A stretch of DNA of 64,000 nt from DATNPX01 sp036702975 (lineage in GTDB: Bacteria > Cyanobacteriota > Vampirovibrionia > Obscuribacterales > Obscuribacteraceae). The stretch is from positions 62,001-126,000 of the forward strand of contig DATNPX010000038.1 of assembly GCA_036702975.1 (NCBI GenBank), in the 5' to 3' direction. This document shows, piece by piece, positions 54,067 through 62,959 of the stretch (its first letter is position 1; every line of letters starts with the position of its first letter). Both the position numbers and the translations under genes were made by a program. The notes under the pieces were generated by a model. That model was not told where the DNA came from and ran no database searches. It saw only the letters and a list, made by a program, of their open reading frames with translations.

Positions 54067-54540
54067 ATGTGGCATCGTATCTTGGTTTGGCTGACTCTGG
54101 CAACGTTACTACAAATTCAGTTACCAGGCGGACAAGGACAAACCAAACCAGATAAAACGAATGAAACTCGGATGCAGGAACTGATAACGGATTTGGACCA
54201 ATTTGCTAAGACGCATCAATTAAGCCACGACGAATTATGGGAAACTCTGTTCGAGTTAGTAACAGAAAATCAGTGTAAGGGCAAAGCCGGCATAGGTATC
54301 CTGGGATTGAATAGGTTCGTGGATACACGCGATAAAGTCAATGCAGCGACTATTAATCACGTTCGCTGGACCGGAAAACCCTCGGGCGAAGCCGAAGCGC
54401 TCTTATTGAACGATAGTCGAATTGCCAAACCGGGAGACGACATTCCGCTCAATTCGATTTGCGTGGTTTTGTTTTCTTCAGATCACATAAGCATGATCGA
54501 TTTCAAAAACAAGAAAACAGCAACCTATAAGCGCTGGTGA
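54067..54540 (+). CDS. Small exported hypothetical protein
   Basis: About 157 aa. A signal peptide is clear from the ATG at 54067 (MWHRILVWLTLATLLQIQL, cleavage near GGQGQ). The mature part is mixed alpha/beta with HELWETLFELVTENQCKG and a C-terminal ISMIDFKNKK. Not recognised. The frame is open upstream to 53950, where it encodes the duplicated FEITNQFSLEN segment, so the start is uncertain. Confidence 0.65.
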   Translation: MWHRILVWLTLATLLQIQLPGGQGQTKPDKTNETRMQELITDLDQFAKTHQLSHDELWETLFELVTENQCKGKAGIGILGLNRFVDTRDKVNAATINHVRWTGKPSGEAEALLLNDSRIAKPGDDIPLNSICVVLFSSDHISMIDFKNKKTATYKRW

Positions 54541-54613
54541 TAGAAAGACTTGTCAAAAAAACGGGCACCCCAGTTTATTCTCGTCGCTAATCGGAGTGGC
54601 CGTTGTGTCACGC

Positions 54614-55036
54614 TCAAACCCAGTCATTATAAAGCGCCATTGATGAAACCCACAAGGTCACTGCGATGTGAAACAACTGAACCGCCGATATAAGTAAAAA
54701 AAGAGCCAATCGTTCATGAAAAGCAATGATTTGTCCCATGACAAGAAGTATTGCGATTACGCAGAATGTAAACAAAATACCGGACTGCCATTCCAAATGT
54801 GCAATCCGTTTTGAATAGTGAGCGGTCCACCAAACTGCGCCCCATATCATCATCGCCACTGTACAGACCCCGACTCCCCAGATGAAAAGATATCTCGAAT
54901 CCGTCAACGGCGGGAGAGGGCAGTGAACGATACAAATTGCCGCTATCAACAACAGCGGGATTGCTGGTAGCACAGAGCATACAACAGCTTGACACATCAC
55001 ATTTAAGATTGCGCTTAGTAAACGTTGCCACTGCAT
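54614..55036 (-). CDS. Small polytopic membrane protein
   Basis: About 140 aa with four hydrophobic helices (VVCSVLPAIPLLLIAAICIV, YLFIWGVGVCTVAMMIWGAVWW, ILFTFCVIAILLVMGQIIAF, LALFLLISAVQLFHIAVTLW). Not recognised. A TTG at 55075 would extend it by 13 residues; neither start has a strong ribosome site. It faces the opposite way to its neighbours. Confidence 0.65.
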   Translation of the reverse strand: MQWQRLLSAILNVMCQAVVCSVLPAIPLLLIAAICIVHCPLPPLTDSRYLFIWGVGVCTVAMMIWGAVWWTAHYSKRIAHLEWQSGILFTFCVIAILLVMGQIIAFHERLALFLLISAVQLFHIAVTLWVSSMALYNDWV

Positions 55037-55365
55037 AAATGAACTCAAGCCAGCTTGATCTTCAAAGATAGGCAATTTCTAAAATGTAGTGAAATCTCCA
55101 GCAACACTTTTTCAAGTGTGCTGATATCTGCTTAAGCACACCGCACGAATCGACAACGCCCCAAGCAGGCCTAGGAAGTTAGCGCAAATCTGGTTTGGCG
55201 GATTCCATACTCGAGGAATTGTGGATCCAGGTTGAGTGAAGGTCTGCTAGTATTGCCGTCCAACGTAAACATGCAGTTCCAAACATGAATGTATACAATC
55301 AACAAGACGCACCACTCTCGTTCCTCATACAAGCAATAAGTACTAGTTCCATCTGAGGTACAGAC
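55037..55365. other. Intergenic region with overlapping hairpins
   Basis: About 330 bases between divergent genes. ACACTT/AAGTGT (55104-55119) and GTGTGCT/AGCACAC (55116-55141) are perfect stems that share bases, so they are mutually exclusive. No T-run follows and no gene is seen. Confidence 0.45.
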
Positions 55366-55911
55366 ATGGAAATTAAGCTGAGTGATTTCAATCCGCCTCT
55401 CCTTTCTGACTTGCGATTTTTTTTGTATGACCCTGTTCAGCTAGCTTCCGTGGAGCGAGTCGCAAAGAACAGCGAAGATGCAATGTACTACTCAGCAGGA
55501 TGGGGCAGTAATATTTCGATAAAAAGGGTCAAGTCGCGATTCGCGGCAATATATGTGGATGAACGCGCCATAAAGACGGTCGTCGGAGATGTTCAGACCA
55601 CCTTGAATGAAGAGATGCGCGCAACGGTTTCAACGAGTTGGCCAGCAGACAAGGCCTTCAGATTGTGCGAAGGGACTCGGGAAATCATTTTTGTTGAGTA
55701 CGTACATCCCGTTGATTACGGCGGCGAGACAGACTTGCTTGAACACATCGCGGGTGTCGTGAACGATCCAAACGGACTGAAGAAGTTTGCCTATCAATGG
55801 TCAGCAATGTTGTCTGGAAGAACTAGAGCTTCGACCAGAGCTGGTTTGACGGATTCGATAGTCGAGAAAATTGTGGATCCGTTTGATGTCAGTCGTGATG
55901 TGAGTAACTAA
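55366..55911 (+). CDS. Hypothetical protein, 181 aa (immunity-array member)
   Basis: Not recognised. A soluble alpha/beta protein without signal peptide. GAGG precedes the ATG. Located between other immunity-like genes behind the RHS toxin. The setting, not the sequence, suggests an immunity or accessory role. Confidence 0.65.
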   Translation: MEIKLSDFNPPLLSDLRFFLYDPVQLASVERVAKNSEDAMYYSAGWGSNISIKRVKSRFAAIYVDERAIKTVVGDVQTTLNEEMRATVSTSWPADKAFRLCEGTREIIFVEYVHPVDYGGETDLLEHIAGVVNDPNGLKKFAYQWSAMLSGRTRASTRAGLTDSIVEKIVDPFDVSRDVSN

Positions 55912-55979
55912 TTTTGCGGTTGAAACGAATGTCATCAAAGAAGAATGTTTAGGTATCCAGCACTGTTAATTGACGACAG

Positions 55980-56047
55980 TCCAACCCGACGAAACCAAAT
56001 CAAAAAAATTGAGCTTTGAAATGACAAACCGACTTTCTCTCGAGGAT
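55980..56047. repeat. 68-bp dispersed repeat, copy 2
   Basis: Partner of 53993-54060. It lies at the start of a forward frame (55970-56404) that has only a TTG start and no recognised domain, and seems to be a degenerate fusion. Confidence 0.6.
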
Positions 56048-56404
56048 TCTATATCGGCGCTCTACGTAACATTCTCGAAGTATTCCAGCTGGAAGAGCGA
56101 CAAAATGAGTTTGGGCGACGTCACTTTGTCACAGGTTTACGCGCTTAAGAACAAGCGGTCTATTCTAGGAACGAATTCGCCATCGTTTGGTGAAACGAAG
56201 ACGATTTTTTGCGAGATTGATTTATGCATAGATGCTGCTCTTGTCACCAATTTCGGGTTCAGATATGCTCTCTCTGATTACAATCAAAAGGATCCGTTCC
56301 AGGTTAGTACTGGTAAGCCTCATAGTGCTTTTGCTTTCTATTGGCTTGCTTATTGCAGATTTCCTGTTTCCGAGGCAAGATCTCGATCATCTGCCGGTTG
56401 GTGA
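56021..56404 (+). pseudogene. Degenerate reading frame upstream of the split DUF5412 gene
   Basis: From the ATG at 56021 (MTNRLSLEDSISALYVTF) the frame stays open to 56404, but its last third overlaps, in another frame, the membrane helix of the DUF5412 gene. No ribosome site is evident. It shares its N-terminal segment with the gene at 54 kb. Probably a gene fragment created by recombination. Confidence 0.35.
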
Positions 56405-56503
56405 AAAGCTAAGGTCTATCGAATCGCCCGATAGAAATTACGTTCTAACAACATATATTTGCGCCGGTGACCTCTCCGACTTTGCCGTTAGAGCCGAAGT
56501 TTC
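56265..56503 (+). pseudogene. DUF5412-like gene, 5' part (interrupted by IS66)
   Basis: From ATG 56265 (or 56232) it encodes a membrane helix (LVLVSLIVLLLSIGLLIADFL) and the start of a DUF5412-type domain (RSIESPDRNYVLTTY, FAVRAEVS). The IS66 element begins right after the 8-bp target site. Joined to the 3' part without element and duplicate, the frame continues smoothly as AEVSSSGNWISRPKNIYWEY. The start is uncertain. Confidence 0.8.
56496..56503. repeat. Left copy of 8-bp target site duplication
   Basis: GAAGTTTC directly before the element; identical to 59340-59347. Eight bases is the usual size for IS66-family insertions. Confidence 0.93.
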
Positions 56504-56528
56504 GTAAACGCACCAGAATCACCATCTT
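56504..56528 (+). repeat. Left terminal inverted repeat of IS66 element
   Basis: Begins GTAAACGCACCAGAAT and pairs with 59315-59339, differing at two positions (8 and 17). Confidence 0.93.
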
Positions 56529-56607
56529 CACGGAACGAGTTTTGTGCGGTTAGATGTTGAGGTTGGCGACGAACGGAAGCGTGTATTCCAGGAAGGGCAG
56601 GGCGCAA

Positions 56608-57213
56608 ATGAGAGCAGTTAACGAACACGGGAGGCGCGCCTACAAACCGCGGGCGGTGAATGAAGAGAAGGAAAGAAAGTGGCGGAGTGTTTTTGACCGT
56701 TTTCATAGAAGCACACTACCGTTCAAGAAGTTTTGTGCACAAGAAAACATCTCTCCTAATACTTTTCAATATTGGCGACGAGAGTTGCGCAAACGGGACG
56801 AGACTCGTGGTATCACTTCAATGATCTTCAAAGGAGATAACCGTCCATCTAACTTGCAGCAAAATGTGGACTACTGGTTGGAAATCATCAAAGCAGTAAA
56901 TGCACACAATGGAAGTGTGCGAAGCTATTGCCGCATTCATGGTATTGCATCTGGAAGCTTGCACTTCTGGGAGAAGCGATTGAAAGAGATGAAGTTGACA
57001 AAGGGCATATGCAAGGAGCGACCGGTGTCGAATTCACAGTTTGTGCCTGTGCAGGTGCTGGATGACCATCCGCAGTTACCGGAAAACGGAGCCGTCGAAG
57101 CTTCACATCAGCGCATTGAAATTAAGCGAAGCGACGGACTAGTCGTGTCTCTGCCATCATCGACAAGCGCTCATTTCCTCATTCAATTGGTCAACGGTTT
57201 TACGCCGTCTTGA
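56608..57213 (+). CDS. IS66 TnpA-type accessory protein with duplicated domain
   Basis: About 201 aa. Two copies of the TnpA helix-turn-helix-like unit are seen: KWRSVFDRFHRSTLPFKKFC ... FQYWRREL (about 25-65) and YWLEIIKAVNAHNGSVRSYC ... LHFWEKRL (about 90-130). The C-terminal part (RIEIKRSDGLVVSLP) matches the usual TnpA tail. It probably binds element DNA. Unlike classic IS66, where tnpA precedes tnpB in one operon, it converges with tnpC, leaving 48 bases between stops. Confidence 0.85.
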   Translation: MRAVNEHGRRAYKPRAVNEEKERKWRSVFDRFHRSTLPFKKFCAQENISPNTFQYWRRELRKRDETRGITSMIFKGDNRPSNLQQNVDYWLEIIKAVNAHNGSVRSYCRIHGIASGSLHFWEKRLKEMKLTKGICKERPVSNSQFVPVQVLDDHPQLPENGAVEASHQRIEIKRSDGLVVSLPSSTSAHFLIQLVNGFTPS

Positions 57214-57261
57214 CCTTCAATGGAACAACACACGCTGCCATTGCAGTTTTCCCTTCAGCGA

Positions 57262-58806
57262 TTAATCGATGGGGTTCTGATTCACCCACTTGTCTGGCAG
57301 TAGGTTGTCAACGCACTCGACACCGTTGCCCAAGCGGATGAAGATGTCCCTTAAATACAGGAACGGATTCACACCAAGCCGCTTGCACGAATTCACCAGG
57401 CTCGCATGAACGCTGGCTGTTTCAAGCGCTTCTTCGCTGCCAACGTGCAACCAGCTCTTGCGACCCAAAGCTATTGGCCTTATCGCGTTCTCCACTAGAT
57501 TCGTGTCCGGTCTCAAACAAGCATGCTGCGTAAACAAGCAGAGATTCTCCCAGCGGGGCAGCGCATAATTTATAGCTATTCCAAGTGTTGATTTTGGCGG
57601 CGTTTTGATTTGCCATTCCCTGAATAGCTCTTTCATGCGGTTCAATATCGGCAGCGATTCTGCTTGCCTCAACTGCAGGATATGCTCTGCTGAAGCGCCC
57701 TGTAGCTCCCTCTCAATCCTATACAGCTCACTAAACATGGCCAGCACAATTCCAGACTTCGTCTTGTCATATTTAAGTGACTGCTCGATCTTTCGCCTCA
57801 AGTGAACAAGACAATTCGCATGTCGCTCTCGTGCAAACCAATCGTATCCACCATAGCCATCTGTTAGTAGAAGATTCGAATAATCCCGCAGATACGCTTG
57901 CGGTCTCGCCTTTGTTCTGTCCGGCTGGATGTCGTAAAGCACATAAGGGTGCCTCTCGTCACCAAAGTATGTCCAACTGTACCCCTGCTTGCTGTTCTTC
58001 GGCAACCGATTCTTATCCAAAAAAAGTACAGGCGTTTCATCAGCCTGAATTACTTCGCCTTGAAGAAGCAGCTCGTGCATTCGCTCGACTACTGGTTTCG
58101 CAGCCTGAGCACTCATGTCCAACCATCTCCCCATGCTTGAGCGAGATACTTCTACTCCTTCTCTTTGATACATCTGTTCCTGCCGATACAATGGCAGATG
58201 ATCTGCATTTTTCGCTGTCGAGATCTGCGCAATCAATCCTTCCGTTGGTTTGCCACCACTGTGAATCTGCTCGGGTCTCTTTCCTTCTACTACCCCTTCC
58301 TGGCAGACGCGGCAAGCAAACTTGTGCGTGACGTGTTGAATGACTCGGAAACTTGCCGGCACATAGTCCAACTGCTCAACAATCTCTTTGCCTATTTCGA
58401 CTTTCTTGGCATTGCAGCCGCCACAAATCATCTCTTCCTCGCTTGGATAATAATCCCGAGGGATTCTCAAAAGGCTTGTCTTAAGCGGCTTACGCCCTCC
58501 TCCTCCATTCTTCGCCCCTGAGTTCGCATTGCTTGCTTTCTCGTCTCCGCTTTCAATGTCGGTGGTCTTCTTCCGCTCAAGCATCTCCTCAAGTTCTTGA
58601 GCAAACAATTGCAGTTGTCCAGAAGATAATTTCTCCGAGCTGCGACCATATTTCTCACGCAGGAGATTGTGCAACCGCTGCTTCAAGTAACCAATGTCCG
58701 CACCCTGTTTCTCAACAAGCTCAATCAGCTCCCTGATAAGAGCATGGCAATTCTCAAGCTCGAGCGGCATTTTCAAGTCTTGCTTGGTAGCACCTTCAGT
58801 TCGCAT
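57262..58806 (-). CDS. tnpC: IS66 transposase TnpC
   Basis: About 514 aa, the DDE transposase. In order: N-terminal leucine-zipper region (about 15-80), zinc finger with CGGC and CRVC, catalytic Asp in VIQADETPVLFLD, second Asp in LLTDGYGGYDWF, Glu in TNLVENAIRP, and the IS66 C-terminal domain (ETASVHASLVNSCKRLGVNP). All key residues are present, so it should be active. The ATG at 58806 follows a GGGGA site; 80 bases separate it from tnpB. Confidence 0.96.
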   Translation of the reverse strand: MRTEGATKQDLKMPLELENCHALIRELIELVEKQGADIGYLKQRLHNLLREKYGRSSEKLSSGQLQLFAQELEEMLERKKTTDIESGDEKASNANSGAKNGGGGRKPLKTSLLRIPRDYYPSEEEMICGGCNAKKVEIGKEIVEQLDYVPASFRVIQHVTHKFACRVCQEGVVEGKRPEQIHSGGKPTEGLIAQISTAKNADHLPLYRQEQMYQREGVEVSRSSMGRWLDMSAQAAKPVVERMHELLLQGEVIQADETPVLFLDKNRLPKNSKQGYSWTYFGDERHPYVLYDIQPDRTKARPQAYLRDYSNLLLTDGYGGYDWFARERHANCLVHLRRKIEQSLKYDKTKSGIVLAMFSELYRIERELQGASAEHILQLRQAESLPILNRMKELFREWQIKTPPKSTLGIAINYALPRWENLCLFTQHACLRPDTNLVENAIRPIALGRKSWLHVGSEEALETASVHASLVNSCKRLGVNPFLYLRDIFIRLGNGVECVDNLLPDKWVNQNPID

Positions 58807-58886
58807 TATTTCCCCGGTTGACGCAGGGAAATTATACCACGACTCCAAATGTCATAGCGCACGCCTGTAGTATCACTAGTGGTGCC

Positions 58887-59213
58887 TTAAACACTCTTTT
58901 GCAAAGACCGAAGATCAATGCCCTCTATAATCATTCGCAAAGCACTTCGCGTAATCTGCGCCGTACGCGTTTCGCCGTTCGGAAATTGAAAACGCCCTTC
59001 CTGCAAGCGCTTATTCCACACCGCAAAACCATTGTGGTGCCAGTAGAATATCTTGACGCTGTCACGCCTCTTGCTTTGAAATACAAATAGTTTTCCCGAT
59101 AGCGGCTCTTCCCCCAGGGCGTCCCTCACAATTCCAGACAAGCCGTTCACTCCTTTCCTCATATCAACCGGCTCTGTGCAAAGAAGTATTTGAATCTGTT
59201 CCGGTACAAGCAT
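58887..59213 (-). CDS. tnpB: IS66 accessory protein TnpB
   Basis: About 108 aa. The TnpB pattern is complete: ILLCTEPVDMRKGVNGLSGIV, FVFQSKRRDSVKIFYWHHNGF and RLQEGRFQFP. Required for transposition in IS66 relatives although its biochemical role is unclear. The ATG at 59213 has AAGGA upstream; an open extension to 59288 runs into the terminal region. Confidence 0.95.
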   Translation of the reverse strand: MLVPEQIQILLCTEPVDMRKGVNGLSGIVRDALGEEPLSGKLFVFQSKRRDSVKIFYWHHNGFAVWNKRLQEGRFQFPNGETRTAQITRSALRMIIEGIDLRSLQKSV

Positions 59214-59314
59214 AGAAATTCCTTTCTCCTGAATGATGCAAGTTGACTGTTTTCTGCCGCCGCTGGCGGTGCCTCCTCTCGCAAACAATCATCGCTCGCT
59301 TTCAACTGGCTCGC

Positions 59315-59339
59315 AAGATGGTTATTCTGGTTCGTTTAC
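59315..59339 (-). repeat. Right terminal inverted repeat of IS66 element
   Basis: Reverse complement begins GTAAACGAACCAGAAT; pairs with 56504-56528 at 23 of 25 positions. Confidence 0.93.
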
Positions 59340-59347
59340 GAAGTTTC
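59340..59347. repeat. Right copy of 8-bp target site duplication
   Basis: GAAGTTTC directly after the element, identical to 56496-56503. Confidence 0.93.
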
Positions 59348-59501
59348 AAGCTCCGGTAATTGGATATCTCGCCCCAAGAATATTTATTGGGAATACCACA
59401 GTCGCGATGCTACGGTGAAATGGATCGATCGAAAAACTGTTCAAATCAATGACAAGATCTTGAACGTCGAGCATGATCGTTACGATTTCCGGTATCCGTG
59501 A
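59340..59501 (+). pseudogene. DUF5412-like gene, 3' part (interrupted by IS66)
   Basis: Encodes SSSGNWISRPKNIYWEYHS, then VKWIDRKTVQIND and a final DRYDFRYP before TGA at 59499-59501. The IYWxY ... VxWxDxxTVxIN ... YDxR pattern is typical of DUF5412 C-termini. It is in frame with the 5' part once the 2836-bp element and one target copy are removed. Confidence 0.85.
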
Positions 59502-59668
59502 AAATATGTAAGAGGTAGTAAATCCTTTTGCGATAATTCGCCACCCGGAACTTTGTTTAAAATGGTGATAGCCTTACTTGCTAGCAACACATTTGCCGTT
59601 CGATCCACTGGCGAAGCGCCGAAGACGATGCTTAAGCAGACTAATCAAACGAACTATTGGAATGCGCA

Positions 59669-59878
59669 ATGATTGATGAAAATAATCAAAAATCTAATTC
59701 GCGTCTTCCGTGCATGTGCTGTGGACACCCCACCATTCTCGAAAGAGGCAGCTACGAAATCTGCGAAGTTTGTAATTGGGAAGACGACCCGGTTCAAGCG
59801 AACTACCCAGACATGTCTGGCGGAGCGAACGAGGAAAGCTTGAATGAAGCAAAAGCTACCTTCTTTCGTAACAAGTAA
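59669..59878 (+). CDS. CPCC-type cysteine-rich small protein
   Basis: About 69 aa. The pattern LPCMCCGHPTILERG ... YEICEVCNWEDDPVQ ... GGANEESLNEA matches the CPCC family of small zinc-binding proteins, with CMCCG in place of CPCCG. Members are often neighbours of polymorphic toxins and are taken as immunity-type proteins. Four Cys (CxxC pairs) probably bind zinc. The ATG at 59669 is preferred over TTG 59657. Confidence 0.88.
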   Translation: MIDENNQKSNSRLPCMCCGHPTILERGSYEICEVCNWEDDPVQANYPDMSGGANEESLNEAKATFFRNK

Positions 59879-59923
59879 CTGCGTATTGCGGGATGCAGTA
59901 GTGTGACTTGGAGGACAGATACG

Positions 59924-60457
59924 ATGGACCATAAGCAAAACACGGACGCATCTGTGCCCAGTGAAGAAGATTGGGGCGACTGGGAATCTGATATGGAGCA
60001 GGAATATGCACATAGCAGGTTCGCAGGAAAATCGTTAGAAGACGCTCGGCCACTATTCGAAAGTTCGATTCTCGGATGTGCGGAAAATATTGCCTACATG
60101 CCAGAGGTGCCGTTTCGATACTATATTTTCGGCTTTAGAGATTACGTCATGGATCCGCGCCGCTTTCAGTGCATGAGTGCTGATGATTCTGACGGTCCTA
60201 GCGCATTTCTAAAGCTTCTTGTTTCCACGCTTCGGGACCAACCGGCGCGGATTTTACCGGTTATGAATGAACTCCTCCCGGTCGCCGAATTCGTCGCAAA
60301 GAATCAGGATAAATATGAAGCGACCGAGAAGATTTACGGTTCTTTCGATCTGCTGCTTACCGAGATCAAGTCCTTGTACAACGAGGCAAGGAGTGCGGAT
60401 TTAGCGGAACAAAGGCCGACTGTGATAATTTTGCCGCAAAATCCAGATCGTCGATGA
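59924..60457 (+). CDS. Hypothetical acidic protein (immunity-array member)
   Basis: About 177 aa, acidic at the N-terminus (SEEDWGDWESDMEQEY), then predominantly helical. Not recognised. The ATG at 59924 has a good GGAGG site. It begins 45 bases after the CPCC-type gene and may be co-transcribed with it. Confidence 0.7.
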   Translation: MDHKQNTDASVPSEEDWGDWESDMEQEYAHSRFAGKSLEDARPLFESSILGCAENIAYMPEVPFRYYIFGFRDYVMDPRRFQCMSADDSDGPSAFLKLLVSTLRDQPARILPVMNELLPVAEFVAKNQDKYEATEKIYGSFDLLLTEIKSLYNEARSADLAEQRPTVIILPQNPDRR

Positions 60458-60505
60458 GAGGACGGCTCGCGACTCTATTCCCGGACCACGATTGCCTTGA
60501 TTGCG

Positions 60506-61471
60506 ATGATTAAACACATGGTCCAAACAAATTTCCAAAAGTCCGCAAGGCTGCCAATTTCTATTCTGGTGCTGATCACGCTCACGACCGTAGGAAGTTG
60601 CTTTCCGAGCAATAATCAGATTTTCGATCTCGCCAGTCAGGCAACCCCGTTATATCTTTTACTGGCACTAGCTTGTACCGCAATCTTTCTCAAGCAGAAA
60701 AATAAATTTTTCCTATTCGCCGGCTGTCTTCTTTTTGCTATTAATGCGGTACCTATTCTTGATCTGTTTTCTATTAGAACCAACTGTATTGACGGGGACA
60801 ACAGTTTGCATATTAGCGTTTTGGAGATAAATTTATGCGCCGCTGAAAATAAAAACTACGACAAATTTCTCGCTTTGGTGAATGAACGGAATCCAGATAT
60901 CATCGGAATCGTTGAAGTCTCACCTGACTGGGTCAAGATAATTCGCAAATTATTTCAAGGCTATCCATATCGAGTAATTGACACCACCAACGGTGGAATC
61001 GCACTGCTGAGCCGGTATCCTTTGGCCAATTCAGCCATTCAAAAAACAGAGAATCAAAGTCGGCCAAGAATTTATTCCGAAATAAGAGTCGGCGATCAAG
61101 GCATTGATTTTGAACTTGTGCATCTCGTCACGCCACACCATGGTCCATTCGAATTACGGAATGCAGAATTCCTTCAGCTAGGTAACGAGATGCGCTCTTG
61201 TCATGACCCAACGCTCGTCTGTGGCGATTTTAATTGCGCGCCCTGGTCGCTTCGTTTTAGAGATTTACTCTCCAAAACGAACTACGCTGACAGCGAAAAT
61301 GGCTTTGGATTGCAACCAAGTTGGTCCGAGAATGTGTTTCGCCCTTTATTTCCAATCGATCACTTGCTGACGAGGGGAAGAATCTGCATCGATAGCCGGA
61401 GCGTAGGACCAGACATCGGCTCGGATCACCTTCCGCTGTTCGCAAAACTAACGATAGCGCGTAACCGTTGA
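60506..61471 (+). CDS. Membrane endonuclease/exonuclease/phosphatase family protein
   Basis: About 321 aa. Three N-terminal hydrophobic helices to about residue 90 (LPISILVLITLTTVGSC, ATPLYLLLALACTAIFL, FFLFAGCLLFAINAVPIL) are followed by an EEP-fold domain. Core motifs: VLEINLCAAENKN (usual metal Asn), IVEVS (Glu), HLVTPHHG (His), VCGDFNCAPW (Asp-Asn) and the terminal GSDHLPLFA (Asp-His). This YafD-like arrangement suggests a membrane-bound phosphodiesterase or nuclease acting outside the cytoplasm. Confidence 0.9.
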   Translation: MIKHMVQTNFQKSARLPISILVLITLTTVGSCFPSNNQIFDLASQATPLYLLLALACTAIFLKQKNKFFLFAGCLLFAINAVPILDLFSIRTNCIDGDNSLHISVLEINLCAAENKNYDKFLALVNERNPDIIGIVEVSPDWVKIIRKLFQGYPYRVIDTTNGGIALLSRYPLANSAIQKTENQSRPRIYSEIRVGDQGIDFELVHLVTPHHGPFELRNAEFLQLGNEMRSCHDPTLVCGDFNCAPWSLRFRDLLSKTNYADSENGFGLQPSWSENVFRPLFPIDHLLTRGRICIDSRSVGPDIGSDHLPLFAKLTIARNR

Positions 61472-61486
61472 TAGAAACTTCGCCAG

Positions 61487-62959
61487 TTACCTATTGAGTT
61501 TCCGCTGCTGGAAAGAATGCTGTCCATGCACTCGGCTCACATGATGTACATGTTTACCAATAGGTGCCCGCACTTCCGATTTTTGCTTCTCCTTTTTCGG
61601 ATCGTTCAGAAATTCAAACGAAACTGGAGACCACTCTTTGCTCAGCACAAGATGGTGACTTGGATCTTCCAAAGACTGCAGTGCAACGTCCACATCGTGT
61701 CCACCAGGAGATTTTATTGAATTTCGAGCTGGATAACAAATTTCGTCTTTTATACGCCACTGTGGAAGAAATTTCAGATCTTCCTTTCCCTCCTTTTCCA
61801 GTTCGGTTTTCTTTCCAGAAGAGGTCTCTAGAACTAAGATGCCTCCTTGGTCTCCCGAAAAAGCTATAAGACTACCGTCAGAGTTTGGCTCAAAACTGGA
61901 TTGATATCCAGGAGTAATCTGATCAGACCCAGCGACCGTCTCGACGTGCTTATAATCAGGTGACAACCGAAACAAGCAATTTTTATAGTTGTCCTCCGTT
62001 GTTGACGGAAACGTCCTCAGAGTCGAATTGAAGAGAACGGTCCCGTCCGGCAAACAGCGGACGCACGAGTCGTTCGCATATAACGTATCCACGAGATGCG
62101 ATGGTTTTGGTAGCTTGGGCAATAGATTTCCGTCCGTATCCGCAATTTTCACGCAGTCGAGTGTGCCAACCCATAGGGGCGAACTGGCTTCCTTCTCCTT
62201 TGAAGTGTTTTTATATTCATGGGGCAGTGCAAAGAATAATAATGATGTTCCATTGGGAGACCAGTCCGGTAAACCCGCGTGCGATTTAACGATCTGGCGC
62301 GGTGTACCGCCTTTCAACGCAAGCACACAGATCTGATTCCCAGGATGAGTATCCATAGAAATGGCAGCTAGTTTGCCAGTCGGCGAAACTCGCAAATCCT
62401 CGACCGTTCGAAAGGCTCTCCAAAGCGGCCGACCAGTGGATAGCTTGCCCGTTTCTGAGAGATCTAGTGTCCGCACACAACTTGCTACGACAAAGTCAGT
62501 ATATTTGTCTTTGAACTTCGCGCGCGCAGCCGTCTTGCCGTAAGTTTGAATAAGATAGAGGCAAGCTTGTCCGGGCAGTTGTTCATCAAACGTTTCTGCC
62601 ATACGCCCGAGTCGCCAACTCCTTTCTGCATAACGGGAAACCTCCCGCTGCCGGCTTAACGTCAAGAGGGAGCACGCATCCTTCCAACTAGTTACAAGGT
62701 CCCGTTCCACCACTAACGCGTGCTTTGAATCAGGCATCCAACGAAAAATTTCAAGGTTTATCTTAAGAGGAGCCGCGATCTTGCCTGTTTCGTCACCGAG
62801 AACCAGTCCATCGCTAGCAATGACAGCCATTCGCTTTCCGTCTGGAGACCAAAGAACCACATCTTTCCGATCGCACGCTGCTAGTAGCGGGATGGCTAAT
62901 ATGAGTACCAGCACCGAGAATAAAGTTTGTACGCATATTCGTTTCGTTTTAGCTCCCAT
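61487..62959 (-). CDS. Lipoprotein with TolB/WD-like beta-propeller
   Basis: About 490 aa. The signal peptide ends in a lipobox LLAAC near residue 29, giving a lipid-anchored protein. The rest shows propeller blades (DVVLWSPDGKRMAVI, DLRVSPTGKLAAISM, LPDWSPNGTSLLFF, FEPNSDGSLIAFSG). Such proteins act as binding platforms at the outer membrane. The ATG at 62959 is chosen for the signal peptide; an upstream extension to 63082 is open. Confidence 0.82.
   Translation of the reverse strand: MGAKTKRICVQTLFSVLVLILAIPLLAACDRKDVVLWSPDGKRMAVIASDGLVLGDETGKIAAPLKINLEIFRWMPDSKHALVVERDLVTSWKDACSLLTLSRQREVSRYAERSWRLGRMAETFDEQLPGQACLYLIQTYGKTAARAKFKDKYTDFVVASCVRTLDLSETGKLSTGRPLWRAFRTVEDLRVSPTGKLAAISMDTHPGNQICVLALKGGTPRQIVKSHAGLPDWSPNGTSLLFFALPHEYKNTSKEKEASSPLWVGTLDCVKIADTDGNLLPKLPKPSHLVDTLYANDSCVRCLPDGTVLFNSTLRTFPSTTEDNYKNCLFRLSPDYKHVETVAGSDQITPGYQSSFEPNSDGSLIAFSGDQGGILVLETSSGKKTELEKEGKEDLKFLPQWRIKDEICYPARNSIKSPGGHDVDVALQSLEDPSHHLVLSKEWSPVSFEFLNDPKKEKQKSEVRAPIGKHVHHVSRVHGQHSFQQRKLNR

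Larger units (their letters stand above)
56504..59339. mobile_element. IS66-family insertion sequence, complete
   Basis: A 2836-bp element with 25-bp imperfect terminal inverted repeats (23 of 25 identical), starting GTAAACG at both ends, and a perfect 8-bp target duplication. It carries tnpB and tnpC on the minus strand and a TnpA-type gene on the plus strand at the opposite end. All genes appear intact and the repeats are nearly perfect, so the insertion is probably recent. Confidence 0.96.
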
